Both the position numbers and the translations under genes were made by a program. The notes below the pieces were generated by a model. It worked only from the letters and a program-made list of their open reading frames with translations. It had not been told where the DNA came from and did not search any database. Source: an archaeon (GTDB lineage: Archaea > Thermoproteota > Nitrososphaeria > Nitrososphaerales > UBA183). From it: a DNA stretch of 39,350 nt. The stretch is from contig JAKASI010000009.1 of assembly GCA_021828185.1 (NCBI GenBank), positions 1-39,350 of the forward strand, in the 5' to 3' direction. Of this stretch, positions 7,783 through 15,217 are shown piece after piece. Numbering within the stretch: the first letter of the stretch is position 1; every line of letters begins with the position of its first letter.

Positions 7783-8811
7783 ATGAAGGCTGTCCGGTTC
7801 CACAGGCACGGAGGGCCCGAGGTCCTGCAGTACGAGGACGCACCAGACCCTGTACCGAACGCCGACGAAGCGCTTGTGCGGGTGAAGGCGTGCGCGCTCA
7901 ACCACCTGGACATCTGGGAGAGGAACGGGCTCCCCAACGTGGAGATTCCGATGCCGCACATCTCAGGAAGCGACATCGCCGGGGTGGTCGAACAGGTCCC
8001 CGAGGAGGAGAGGAAGCTCGCTAAAGGGGACGAAGTGATCGTGAACCCGGGCATAGGGTGCGGCAGGTGCGACCGGTGCCTTTCGGGGAAGGACGACCAG
8101 TGCAAGGACTACACCATCATCGGCTACGAGGTCGACGGCGGGTACGCCGAGCTGGTGAGGGTGCGGAGGGACCACCTCATCAGGAAACCTGCTGGAATGA
8201 GCTTCGAGGAGGCCGCGTCGTTTCCGCTGGTGTTCGAGACCGCCTATCACATGCTGGTCACGAAAGCCAGGACAGCCCCTGGCGACGTCGTCCTGGTCCT
8301 CGCAGCCAGCTCCGGGGTGGGCTCCGCTGCGGTCCAGGTGGCGAAGGTCCTCGGGGCCAAGGTGATAGCGACCGCAGGCGGCCAGGAGAAGATGGAGCAC
8401 GCGATGAGACTGGGAGCGGACTATGTCGTCGACCACCGCAAGGACGACCTGCTGTCAGAGGTGCGGAGAATCACGGGGAAGCGGGGAGTGGACGTCGTTG
8501 TCGAGCACGTGGGGAAGGCGACCTGGGGCTGGAGCGTGAAGGCGCTGACGAGTGGCGGGAGGCTGGTGACCTGCGGAGCGACCACGGGGTCAGAAGTGAC
8601 CATGGACCTGAGGTACCTGTTCAGCAAGGAGCTTACCCTCTACGGGAGCTACATGGCCGGCATGGGGGAGCTCCTGGAGGTTGTCAAGCTCTTCGAGCAG
8701 GGGAGGCTCAAGACGGTGGTGGACTCGGTCTACCCCCTTCACAGGGCCGCAGACGCGCAGGCGAAGATGGAGGGGAGCACGCACTTCGGGAAGATAGTGC
8801 TGAAGGTCTAG
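7783..8811 (+). CDS. Zinc-dependent MDR alcohol dehydrogenase / quinone-oxidoreductase-like
   Basis: Medium-chain dehydrogenase, 342 residues from the ATG at 7783. That start is supported by a TATA-like GGAAATAC centred 26 nt upstream; an in-frame ATG at 7654 would add sequence overlapping the orc1 promoter. The structural zinc loop has four Cys (93, 96, 99, 107) in CGRCDRCLSGKDDQC. The active-site region has Cys38 and His59, and the Rossmann fold AASSGVGSAAVQVAK gives the NAD(P) site. The substrate is unknown; the class includes alcohol, sorbitol and enoyl reductases. Its stop overlaps the stop of the convergent OsmC gene in a shared CTAG. Confidence 0.85.
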   Translation: MKAVRFHRHGGPEVLQYEDAPDPVPNADEALVRVKACALNHLDIWERNGLPNVEIPMPHISGSDIAGVVEQVPEEERKLAKGDEVIVNPGIGCGRCDRCLSGKDDQCKDYTIIGYEVDGGYAELVRVRRDHLIRKPAGMSFEEAASFPLVFETAYHMLVTKARTAPGDVVLVLAASSGVGSAAVQVAKVLGAKVIATAGGQEKMEHAMRLGADYVVDHRKDDLLSEVRRITGKRGVDVVVEHVGKATWGWSVKALTSGGRLVTCGATTGSEVTMDLRYLFSKELTLYGSYMAGMGELLEVVKLFEQGRLKTVVDSVYPLHRAADAQAKMEGSTHFGKIVLKV

Positions 8812-9230
8812 GCTGTTATCTCGTAGGAGTACGTGATATTGGCGGTCGGGCGAAGGGTCGCAGCGACGTGACAGAACTTCTCGGTGCTGTCCCTTATCGC
8901 CTCTTCGACGTACTTCGTCTCCAGAGACTCCCCCGAGAGCACGTACTTGACCCGGATGGAAGTCCAGGGCTTCGGGAACCCGTGCTCTGGGCGGTCCCCC
9001 GACACAAGGATCTTGAGGGACCTGAGCTGCTGATTCCTCTTCTTCAGTATCGCCACAATGTCCATCCCAGTGCAGGCGCCAAGGGAGGTGAGGAGGGCCC
9101 TCATGGGCCCGATTCCCTTCTGCGTACCCTGGGTCGAGTCGTAGACCACCGTGTGCCCTGACATGTCAGACCCGAGGAAGACGTTCTCCCCGGCCCAGGC
9201 GACTTCGGCCAGCCACCCGTCCTCACCCAA
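8808..9230 (-). CDS. OsmC/Ohr-family peroxiredoxin-like protein
   Basis: 140 residues, the normal size of OsmC-family proteins, which reduce organic peroxides with a Cys pair. The two conserved Cys are Cys53 (SLGACTGMD) and Cys120 (TEKFCHVA), spaced as in the family. Start is a TTG that overlaps the end of the upstream gene by 8 nt, so the two are translated from one message. The stop codon shares CTAG with the ADH stop. Family members vary in substrate and the exact peroxide is not deducible. Confidence 0.88.
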   Translation of the reverse strand: MGEDGWLAEVAWAGENVFLGSDMSGHTVVYDSTQGTQKGIGPMRALLTSLGACTGMDIVAILKKRNQQLRSLKILVSGDRPEHGFPKPWTSIRVKYVLSGESLETKYVEEAIRDSTEKFCHVAATLRPTANITYSYEITA

Positions 9231-9786
9231 TCTGGACCATCACCGGCTTTGATTTCGAGGTCAGTTCCCCTTTCTCTATGAAGCTCCTCCGGCCCCAGCG
9301 GGCCCCGACTCCGGCGACCAGCCTGTGGCTCCCGGGACCAAGCTCGGACGCCGGGAAGCTGAAGCCCTTTTCCACGTCGAACATCTTCGACTTCGCGTCC
9401 TCGACGCTTCGAGGGATCTGCGGAGGGCCACCATCTTCGGGGACGATCATCGGCCAAATTCTATAGGGGAGGTCGGGATCGCGACTCCAGTAGAAGCTTG
9501 CCTTCCTCACCCCCTTCTTGACTTCGGCCAGCTTGCGCTTCCTGATCCCTCGCTGGGCGCCAAGGGTGATCTTCATTGTCAGACGGAGGATCTTGTCGAA
9601 GTCCTCCCAGGCGACAGTCCAGACGTCAGGATGGAAGGCTTCCCGGAGCCCCCCGACGACCCTGAATCCGACATTCGCTTTGACCGTGTCTCCCGGAGCG
9701 TAGGACCTCTTGTCGGTGGTCACCACCACCCCGCCGATCTTGGTGGGAGGCCAGGAGTACTCGTTACGCCTATTCTTGAGAGGCAA
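9223..9786 (-). CDS. Unknown protein, beta-rich, co-transcribed with OsmC
   Basis: I do not recognise the family. The product (187 residues from TTG 9786) has an N-terminal beta-strand pattern (KIGGVVVTTDKRSYAPGDTV) like an immunoglobulin-type or macroglobulin-like domain. A basic central stretch (RGIRKRKLAEVKKGVRK) follows, then a second beta-rich part. There is no signal peptide or membrane segment. A longer open frame starts at GTG 9804, but a TATA-like CCTTTTATGC centred near 9816 is too close to it and fits the TTG at 9786 (29 nt). Its last 8 nt overlap the OsmC start. Confidence 0.68.
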   Translation of the reverse strand: MPLKNRRNEYSWPPTKIGGVVVTTDKRSYAPGDTVKANVGFRVVGGLREAFHPDVWTVAWEDFDKILRLTMKITLGAQRGIRKRKLAEVKKGVRKASFYWSRDPDLPYRIWPMIVPEDGGPPQIPRSVEDAKSKMFDVEKGFSFPASELGPGSHRLVAGVGARWGRRSFIEKGELTSKSKPVMVQIG

Positions 9787-9978
9787 CTGGCCCAGGGCGC
9801 ACACTCAACTGCATAAAAGGTTGGTTCGGCTGTTACAGGCGCGAACCGCGCAAAGGCGCGTTCCCCCCCCTTCCCGCACCTCTTCTCTTGTTCACTTTCA
9901 GATTACACATGGTCAGGATTTTGGTTTATGGTGTATATTCTTAATAAAGGGTGGCTATGGAAGCGAAAATCGGGAAGC

Positions 9979-11220
9979 ATGAGTGGCACAGAATCCAACA
10001 AAGACCCGGTGGATTTGGAGTCAACACAGCTTAAATCCAATCCCGGCAATGCATCATCGCGGGGGTACCCACGGCGGGACATGACAATAGTGGTACAAGA
10101 GTCCGACAACGTGAATAGCAGGACGGTTCAGCTCGTGAAGCTTCTGTCGGAAGTCGGACCTGACATCGCCGAGATATCAAGGCTGCTCGGGCAGTTCAAG
10201 GAATCAGTCAGGTACAGGTACAAGGAGAAAGTCGTCAATCGAGGTTTCGCCGTCCAAGCAGGGGTGGACCATGAGATGCTCGGTCTGCAGAGAATGATAC
10301 TTATTGCGGAAACGCCTGACCCTTACAGCTCTTACGCGCAAGCCATATTCGCGGCGATGAGCGAACTCGCTTATGTGGTGGGTTTCAGCAGAACGCTCGT
10401 AGGTGGAGAGCATATCATCAATGTCAGCGCCCCCAAGGATCAAGCAGGTGTTGTCCGTGATTTCTTCTACACCCTGAAGGACAAGAGGCTCTTTTCCAGC
10501 CTCGAGGTTTTGGACTTCGACTGGCACAGAAACGTTCCCATGAAAGCGGAGTACTATGACTTCGACACTGGCAGATGGGATTTCGATTGGCAGAAAGGCG
10601 TAGACGATTACCAGTCCGCTACATACTCTCCCTCGAGCCCGTGCAAGTTCGACTACACAGACCTCTTGATTGTCAAGGAGCTTCAAATGGACGCCAACAA
10701 GTCCCTGAAGGAGATTTCAGAGAAACTGCAAATCAACTACAAGAAGTTGGCGTGGCACTACACGACTCATGTTATGGCCCGGCGAATGCTTCCGGGGTAC
10801 ACCATAAACTGGATGGGAACGAGATACGATTACACCCTTGAGAAGGTCCTTCACAGAAAACACAGATACTTCGCACTTGACCTGTTCGTGAGAGACGTCA
10901 ACGATGTAGAGTTGATGACTATAAGGCGTGACACCAACAGGCTTCCGTTCCTCTGGAGCGAGGCCGTGGGTCGCAACTATTTTGCCGAGTTTGCTATTCC
11001 GGTGGACAACGTCGTGGAAGGATTGCAGTATCTAGGAAACCTCACGGCGAAAATGAAAGAACGAGTGAGACTCTATCCAATCGACCAGACAGAGGCAGCG
11101 AGCTTCACTGTACCCTACAAGCTCTATGACGAGCAATCAAAAGCGTGGGCGTTCCACAAGGAGGAGCTGTTGCAGAAGTTCAGCAGCATGATGGTTGAGA
11201 TAAATGAGGGAACCCACTAG
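9979..11220 (+). CDS. Large two-HTH transcription regulator (Lrp/AsnC-like, archaeal)
   Basis: 413 residues from the ATG at 9979, which lies about 34 nt after a TATA-like TTAATAAA; the open frame extends to ATG 9928, which overlaps that box. The N-terminal half has an HTH (VGPDIAEISRLLGQFKESVRYRYKEKV), then an ACT/RAM-like region. The middle has a second HTH (KSLKEISEKLQINYKKLAWHY), again followed by a RAM-like part. The layout suggests a duplicated Lrp-type regulator; the target and ligand are unknown. G+C looks lower than in neighbouring genes. The stop codon lies inside a perfect inverted repeat shared with the convergent small gene. Confidence 0.72.
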   Translation: MSGTESNKDPVDLESTQLKSNPGNASSRGYPRRDMTIVVQESDNVNSRTVQLVKLLSEVGPDIAEISRLLGQFKESVRYRYKEKVVNRGFAVQAGVDHEMLGLQRMILIAETPDPYSSYAQAIFAAMSELAYVVGFSRTLVGGEHIINVSAPKDQAGVVRDFFYTLKDKRLFSSLEVLDFDWHRNVPMKAEYYDFDTGRWDFDWQKGVDDYQSATYSPSSPCKFDYTDLLIVKELQMDANKSLKEISEKLQINYKKLAWHYTTHVMARRMLPGYTINWMGTRYDYTLEKVLHRKHRYFALDLFVRDVNDVELMTIRRDTNRLPFLWSEAVGRNYFAEFAIPVDNVVEGLQYLGNLTAKMKERVRLYPIDQTEAASFTVPYKLYDEQSKAWAFHKEELLQKFSSMMVEINEGTH

Positions 11221-11238
11221 ACTCCTCTAGTGGGTTCC
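11209..11238. terminator. Perfect 13-bp hairpin spanning the stop codons of two convergent genes
   Basis: GGAACCCACTAGA (11209-11221), a CTCC loop (11222-11225) and TCTAGTGGGTTCC (11226-11238). Each arm contains the TAG stop of one gene: the regulator at 11218-11220 and the small membrane protein at 11229-11227. It probably forms an RNA hairpin on both transcripts and ends or protects them. No long U-run follows on the plus side, so the terminator role is inferred. Confidence 0.6.
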
Positions 11239-11349
11239 GAAGCCGCCGATTATTTCCAGCGGTGATGCGTGAAGACCCAACGACGCAAAAACAAGGGACG
11301 CGCCGGTGAGGGCCACCATACCGAGTCTGATTTTCTCGTCTAAAGTCAT
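11227..11349 (-). CDS. 40-residue single-span membrane protein
   Basis: A short charged N-terminus (MTLDEKIRL) is followed by one hydrophobic helix (GMVALTGASLVFASLGLHA) and a short tail ending GGFGTH. It resembles small membrane proteins seen in thaumarchaeal genomes, but I cannot name a family. A TATA-like GTTAAAAACAAAG lies about 25 nt before the ATG, which supports a leaderless start. Its stop TAG is inside the perfect inverted repeat shared with the convergent regulator, so both proteins end in Gly-Thr-His. The topology suggests it sits in the cytoplasmic membrane. Confidence 0.62.
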   Translation of the reverse strand: MTLDEKIRLGMVALTGASLVFASLGLHASPLEIIGGFGTH

Positions 11350-11497
11350 GTCGGCAGAGTATTGGGCGCCTTTGTTTTTAACATTGAGCCTATGCATGAG
11401 CGTGGCGCTCTTGCGTTACGTAAAATCCAAGGCCTGATTCACCCCTCCTGGCGCCACTCCTCCTCATGCTTTCCTTTCAGGCCGCTAACCCCTAAAT

Positions 11498-12232
11498 ATG
11501 AACCCAGAGCCTAAGCCGCGAACCAAGACGGCCCTAAATCAGCCCGAGAAGCATCCGCATATCCCCGCCCGGAACATTCTGGACAGAATCGTCCTCGGTG
11601 GGAGTGACGGGGCGATAGAAGGGCTCGCACTGACATCGGCCCTCAATGGCGCAGGGCTCGGATACGGGACAATCGCGTTGGCCGGAGTTGCCTTCGCTCT
11701 GTCGGGGGCCCTTTCGATGTTCTTCAGCAGCTACCTGTCGCGCAGGTCCGAAGCCAGGTCGCTGAAGATCGACATGGCAAGGGAGAGGATGGAGATAGAG
11801 ACTGAACCCGAGGAAGAGAAGACAGAGATGAGGGAGCTGCTGAAGAAGGATGGCTACAACGAAGAGGAAGTAGAGGTAATCATGCAGAGACTGGTCAAGG
11901 ATAAGGATCTCTGGCTGAGAGAGATGCTGAGGCGAGAGCTCCAGCTGAGTATCGAAGACGCGAATTCAGACCGTCTTCTGAAACCCCTGTCTGCTGGCGT
12001 AGCGTTCCTTCTGCTGGGCTTGCTCGCGGTTTCTCCCTATGCCCTCGCGATTCCACGGTTCGACGCCCTAATTGCTTCGGTCTCCTTCTCTCTTGCTGCT
12101 CTCTTCGTGCTCGGATCGAGGGCCTTCATCCCCAGGACCTTCGACCTCACAGCCGGGCTGGAGTCGGCCCTAATCGGAGCGCTCGCAGGATCTCTCCTTT
12201 ACTTGGTAGGCGTCTTTGTTTCCGCCGTCTGA
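11498..12232 (+). CDS. VIT1/CCC1-family metal (Fe/Mn) transporter
   Basis: 244 residues. An N-terminal basic tail is followed by SDGAIEGLALTSALNGAG, the family's signature first helix. Next come a cytosolic metal-binding-like helical segment rich in Glu (RMEIETEPEEEKTEMRELL, and EEEVEVIMQRL), then three C-terminal hydrophobic helices. VIT1/CCC1 proteins move Fe(II) or Mn(II) out of the cytosol; the Glu-rich helices at residues 90-150 match the metal-binding domain of plant VIT1. No start other than the ATG at 11498 fits the frame. Confidence 0.85.
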   Translation: MNPEPKPRTKTALNQPEKHPHIPARNILDRIVLGGSDGAIEGLALTSALNGAGLGYGTIALAGVAFALSGALSMFFSSYLSRRSEARSLKIDMARERMEIETEPEEEKTEMRELLKKDGYNEEEVEVIMQRLVKDKDLWLREMLRRELQLSIEDANSDRLLKPLSAGVAFLLLGLLAVSPYALAIPRFDALIASVSFSLAALFVLGSRAFIPRTFDLTAGLESALIGALAGSLLYLVGVFVSAV

Positions 12233-12274
12233 AGGTTTCAAGCTCATTAACCAGCGGCAGCCAGCACGTTTCAG

Positions 12275-12931
12275 TTGGGCTACAGGTACCTCACCTTCGA
12301 CTGCTACGGCACGTTGATCGACTGGAGGACGGGAATCGAGAGGGAGTTAACATCAGTCTTCGGAAAGGTCAGTCTCAAAGGGCAGGAGCTCCTGGATACC
12401 TACGTGAGTGCGGAGAAGGTGGAGGAGACCACCTACAAGAAGTACCGGGAGGTGCTCCGGAGGTCGCTCCTTTCGATGTCCGACCGGCTGGGGGCAGACG
12501 TCAGCGATGAAGCAGCGCGCAAGTTTGCGGCCTCGGTGCCCAGGTGGCCAGCGTTCCCTGACACGGCTCCGTTCCTCCGTGAGATGGGAGAGAGGGGCTA
12601 CAGGAGGTACATCCTTTCGAACGTGGACAACGACCTCCTGTCGGACACCATAAGGGACCACCATCTCGAAGTGGATGACTTCGTGACCGCTGAACAGGTG
12701 GGGAGCTACAAGCCCAGGGAAGGCCACTGGCTGGAGTTCCTGCGGAGGACCGGGGCGAAGAAAGAGGAGGTCCTCCACATCGCCCAGAGCATCTATCATG
12801 ACGTCGTCCCGACCCGGCGCCTTGGAATCGACTCCGTCTGGGTGAACAGGTATTCCGAACCGCTTCCGTCGGAGGCGTCGCCTTCGATGATATCCAACAG
12901 CCTCGCAGACCTGGCGGCAGCGATAGGGTGA
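12275..12931 (+). CDS. HAD-superfamily hydrolase (haloacid dehalogenase type II-like)
   Basis: 218 residues. Motif I is FDCYGTLIDW with Asp9 as nucleophile, the form seen in 2-haloacid dehalogenases and related phosphatases. Motif II is ILSNVDNDLL, the motif III Lys is in SYKPREG, and the acidic loop is near HIAQSIYHDV. The cap is helical (residues 16-90). A TTG start at 12275 follows a TATA-like CATTAACC by 26 nt. Without the specific halide-binding residues I cannot separate dehalogenase from phosphatase; phosphatase is more common. Confidence 0.82.
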   Translation: MGYRYLTFDCYGTLIDWRTGIERELTSVFGKVSLKGQELLDTYVSAEKVEETTYKKYREVLRRSLLSMSDRLGADVSDEAARKFAASVPRWPAFPDTAPFLREMGERGYRRYILSNVDNDLLSDTIRDHHLEVDDFVTAEQVGSYKPREGHWLEFLRRTGAKKEEVLHIAQSIYHDVVPTRRLGIDSVWVNRYSEPLPSEASPSMISNSLADLAAAIG

Positions 12932-12948
12932 TGCCCGGCACAGTGCGC

Positions 12949-14361
12949 CTAAGGCGGCCGCACGCGCTCCGCCATCTCTAGCCTCCCCGCAATCCTCAGG
13001 TAGTCACTCCCCTTCTTCGTCAATTCGTAGATGATCCGCTCCCGTCCTCCCGAGACCAAGGCGCCTCGCTTCCGGATCATGGAGAAGCCCTCGAGCTCCA
13101 GTAGATGCTGATAGACGCTCGCAGTCGAGATGCCCCTGTCCGCCCTCAGAGTCCTCCAGATTTCATAGGCGTAGCTCGGGCGTTTGAGCAAGCGGAGAAT
13201 GGCAAGCTTGGTCGCGCCTATCTTTGCAGAGGGAGACATGTACGTCGCCGACGGGCCAATCCGTCTCGCCTCCTTGGCAATCCGCGACACCGCCTTCGTG
13301 TCTTTGAGCCCTGCCCCGGTGATGACGCAGACCACAACATCGGAGGAGCCTATCTCACCGCTTCTCGCACCCTTGATGAGGCCAGCCACGACGGAGGCTG
13401 CCGAGGGCTCGGCGAATATTCCCTCGGTCTTGGCGAGGAGGCCGGTTGCCGCGATCGTGTCTTCCGGCGTCGTGGAAACCGAGAACCCGCCGGACTCCTC
13501 GATCGCTTTCGCGGCCTCTTTTCGAAAGAACGGCTCGGACTCTGCCAACTCGGCGAGTGGGAAGCCGGCAGCAGGCTGCCCTCCCCCCGTTGTCGCCGGC
13601 CTTTTCAACTGCACTCCCACGAGCCTGCACCCAGAATCCCCTTCGAGGCCTGCCTCACCGAGCTCGATCATGGATCGCTTTATCATGCTGAGATGCCCGC
13701 CGGTCCCGACCGGGACGATCATCACGTCCGGGGCTTTCCACCCGAGCTCCTGTACAATCTCGAAGCCCGTGGTCTTCTCTCCCTCGAGAAGGAACGGGTT
13801 GGCGGCGCTGACTTCGAGTGTCCCTTCGTCCCTCCGCTGTCGAGGCCCCGTGGCAAGCTCCGCGCCGTAGGCCAGCATCTGGTACAGCTTCCCTTGGTCG
13901 GTGTCGGGCCTCACATGAATGCTCGCTCTGATGCCTGCCTTGGCGCAGTACGCTGCGAGGGAGGCGCCCAGGTTCCCGGTGGTGTCACAGCTGCACTCTT
14001 TGACAGCCCTCGCCCTCGCAAGGCTGACCAGGACAGTTGTGCCTCTGTCTAGGAAAGAACCCGTAGGATTGCGGGTCTCGTCCTTGATCAGGAGACTCCG
14101 TAGCCCCAGCACCCTGCCAAGCCGTTCAGCGTGAAGCAGAGGAGTCCCCCCCTCCCCGAGCGTCACCCCGCCTTCAGGCGGGAGGGGGGGCAGGAAACGG
14201 TGGTATCTCCAGACCCCCGGAGGGAGGCTCTCAAGCTCACTCCTGGAAATCGAGGGCGCCGCTCTATGGGTGATAAGGAGCGCCCCGCCGCACTTCCTGC
14301 AGGCGGGGGCAAGGCGTTCAGACTCCGTGACCTGTGAGCAGCCGACGCATTCGAAGAGCAT
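12949..14361 (-). CDS. Threonine-synthase-like protein lacking the PLP lysine, fused to a PadR-like winged helix
   Basis: 470 residues. The N-terminal zinc ribbon has Cys5, Cys8, Cys21 and Cys24. Residues about 50-370 have the fold-type II PLP-enzyme layout of threonine synthase (TTGNLGASLAAYCAKAG, PVGTGGHLSMIKRS, EPSAASVV). The motif NPTGSFKDRG reads NPTGSFLDRG, with codon CTA for Leu104 where the Schiff-base Lys should be, so ordinary PLP catalysis should not occur. Residues about 378-470 resemble a PadR-type winged helix (KIGATKLAILRLLKRPSYAYEI ... ISTASVYQHL ... YELTKKG). This suggests a former enzyme domain now used as a ligand sensor. It is divergent from the ECF S component, which is probably its target. 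The motifs are seen; the regulatory role is inferred. Confidence 0.82.
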   Translation of the reverse strand: MLFECVGCSQVTESERLAPACRKCGGALLITHRAAPSISRSELESLPPGVWRYHRFLPPLPPEGGVTLGEGGTPLLHAERLGRVLGLRSLLIKDETRNPTGSFLDRGTTVLVSLARARAVKECSCDTTGNLGASLAAYCAKAGIRASIHVRPDTDQGKLYQMLAYGAELATGPRQRRDEGTLEVSAANPFLLEGEKTTGFEIVQELGWKAPDVMIVPVGTGGHLSMIKRSMIELGEAGLEGDSGCRLVGVQLKRPATTGGGQPAAGFPLAELAESEPFFRKEAAKAIEESGGFSVSTTPEDTIAATGLLAKTEGIFAEPSAASVVAGLIKGARSGEIGSSDVVVCVITGAGLKDTKAVSRIAKEARRIGPSATYMSPSAKIGATKLAILRLLKRPSYAYEIWRTLRADRGISTASVYQHLLELEGFSMIRKRGALVSGGRERIIYELTKKGSDYLRIAGRLEMAERVRPP

Positions 14362-14381
14362 CCAAGTTCCAGGGAGTCAGC

Positions 14382-14406
14382 TGATATATAGGTTGGAGCT
14401 TATATG
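14382..14406. promoter_or_regulatory. Divergent promoter pair
   Basis: Two TATA-like boxes lie in this short gap: GATATATAGG near 14383-14392 and GCTTATATG near 14398-14406. The first is about 25 nt before the ATG at 14361 on the minus strand, and each also reads as a TATA on the plus strand about 25-30 nt before the GTG starts at 14417 or 14432. A regulator bound here could control both directions. Confidence 0.5.
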
Positions 14407-14416
14407 TCCGCTCCGG

Positions 14417-15217
14417 GTGCACGCCGCCGAAGTGGTCTCGGAAGGGGCGCAGGCGGAACCGCAGACGGCCTCGGGCTCGAAGAAAGGGCTGACGAACAGC
14501 AGGACGGTCGCACTGACTGCGGTCTTCACGGCCTTCGTCTTCGTCACAACGTGGGCGTTCACCATTGGTATCCCGACGACGAACGGGGGCTATTTTGACG
14601 TGGGAGAGATCATGGTCTACATTGTCGCCATTCTGGAGGGGCCCTATGTCGGCGCCATAGCGAGCGGAGTAGGCTCCATGCTATCCGACGCGGCAGTGTC
14701 CCCGGCATACGCGCCCGGGACTCTGGTGATCAAAGCCGCAGAGGGGTTCGTCGTCGGGTATCTCACCAACAGGACCTTCTCAGGATGGACAAGATCGGGG
14801 TGGAGGGTGTTGAGCGTGGCCATGGGGCTCGCCGTGGGAGGGCTGATTGCCTATCTGGGCACCACATACTGGTCCGTCTCTAGCTACCAGTTCCTCATCG
14901 GCCCCTTCGAATTCCCCAGCTTCGACATCCCCCCTCTCTTCTGGATTGTCCTCGGCATAGTTGCACTGGTTGGGATACTGATGGTGGGAGTGTTCACCGA
15001 CGAGAAGATAGGATACATGACCCTCGCCATTCTCGCGGGAGGGAGCGTGATGGTCTTGGGCTACTTCCTCTACAACATTGCGTTCATCGAGCCGCTGGCG
15101 CCTGCCGTGGTGGAGATCCCGTTCGACATCGGGCAGGCGCTGATAGGCCTGCTGGTCGCGGTCCCTGTCGTCCGGAGGGTCAGAAGACTAGCAGGAAGGC
15201 GCATTGGGGCCAGGTGA
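14417..15217 (+). CDS. ECF-type vitamin transporter S component
   Basis: About six hydrophobic helices. The core resembles S components (TNGGYFDVGEIMVYIVAILEG ... GAIASGVGSMLSDA ... GTLVIKAAEGFVVGYLTNR) of ECF transporters, which bind a vitamin or its precursor and pair with an energising module encoded elsewhere. I chose GTG 14417 from the TATA position; GTG 14432 is possible and the open frame reaches back to 14270. The C-terminal half has an unusually long linker with aromatic residues (TYWSVSSYQFLIGPFEFPS). The stop overlaps the next start (GTGA). Substrate unknown; thiamine, biotin and riboflavin precursors are all possible. Confidence 0.78.
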   Translation: MHAAEVVSEGAQAEPQTASGSKKGLTNSRTVALTAVFTAFVFVTTWAFTIGIPTTNGGYFDVGEIMVYIVAILEGPYVGAIASGVGSMLSDAAVSPAYAPGTLVIKAAEGFVVGYLTNRTFSGWTRSGWRVLSVAMGLAVGGLIAYLGTTYWSVSSYQFLIGPFEFPSFDIPPLFWIVLGIVALVGILMVGVFTDEKIGYMTLAILAGGSVMVLGYFLYNIAFIEPLAPAVVEIPFDIGQALIGLLVAVPVVRRVRRLAGRRIGAR

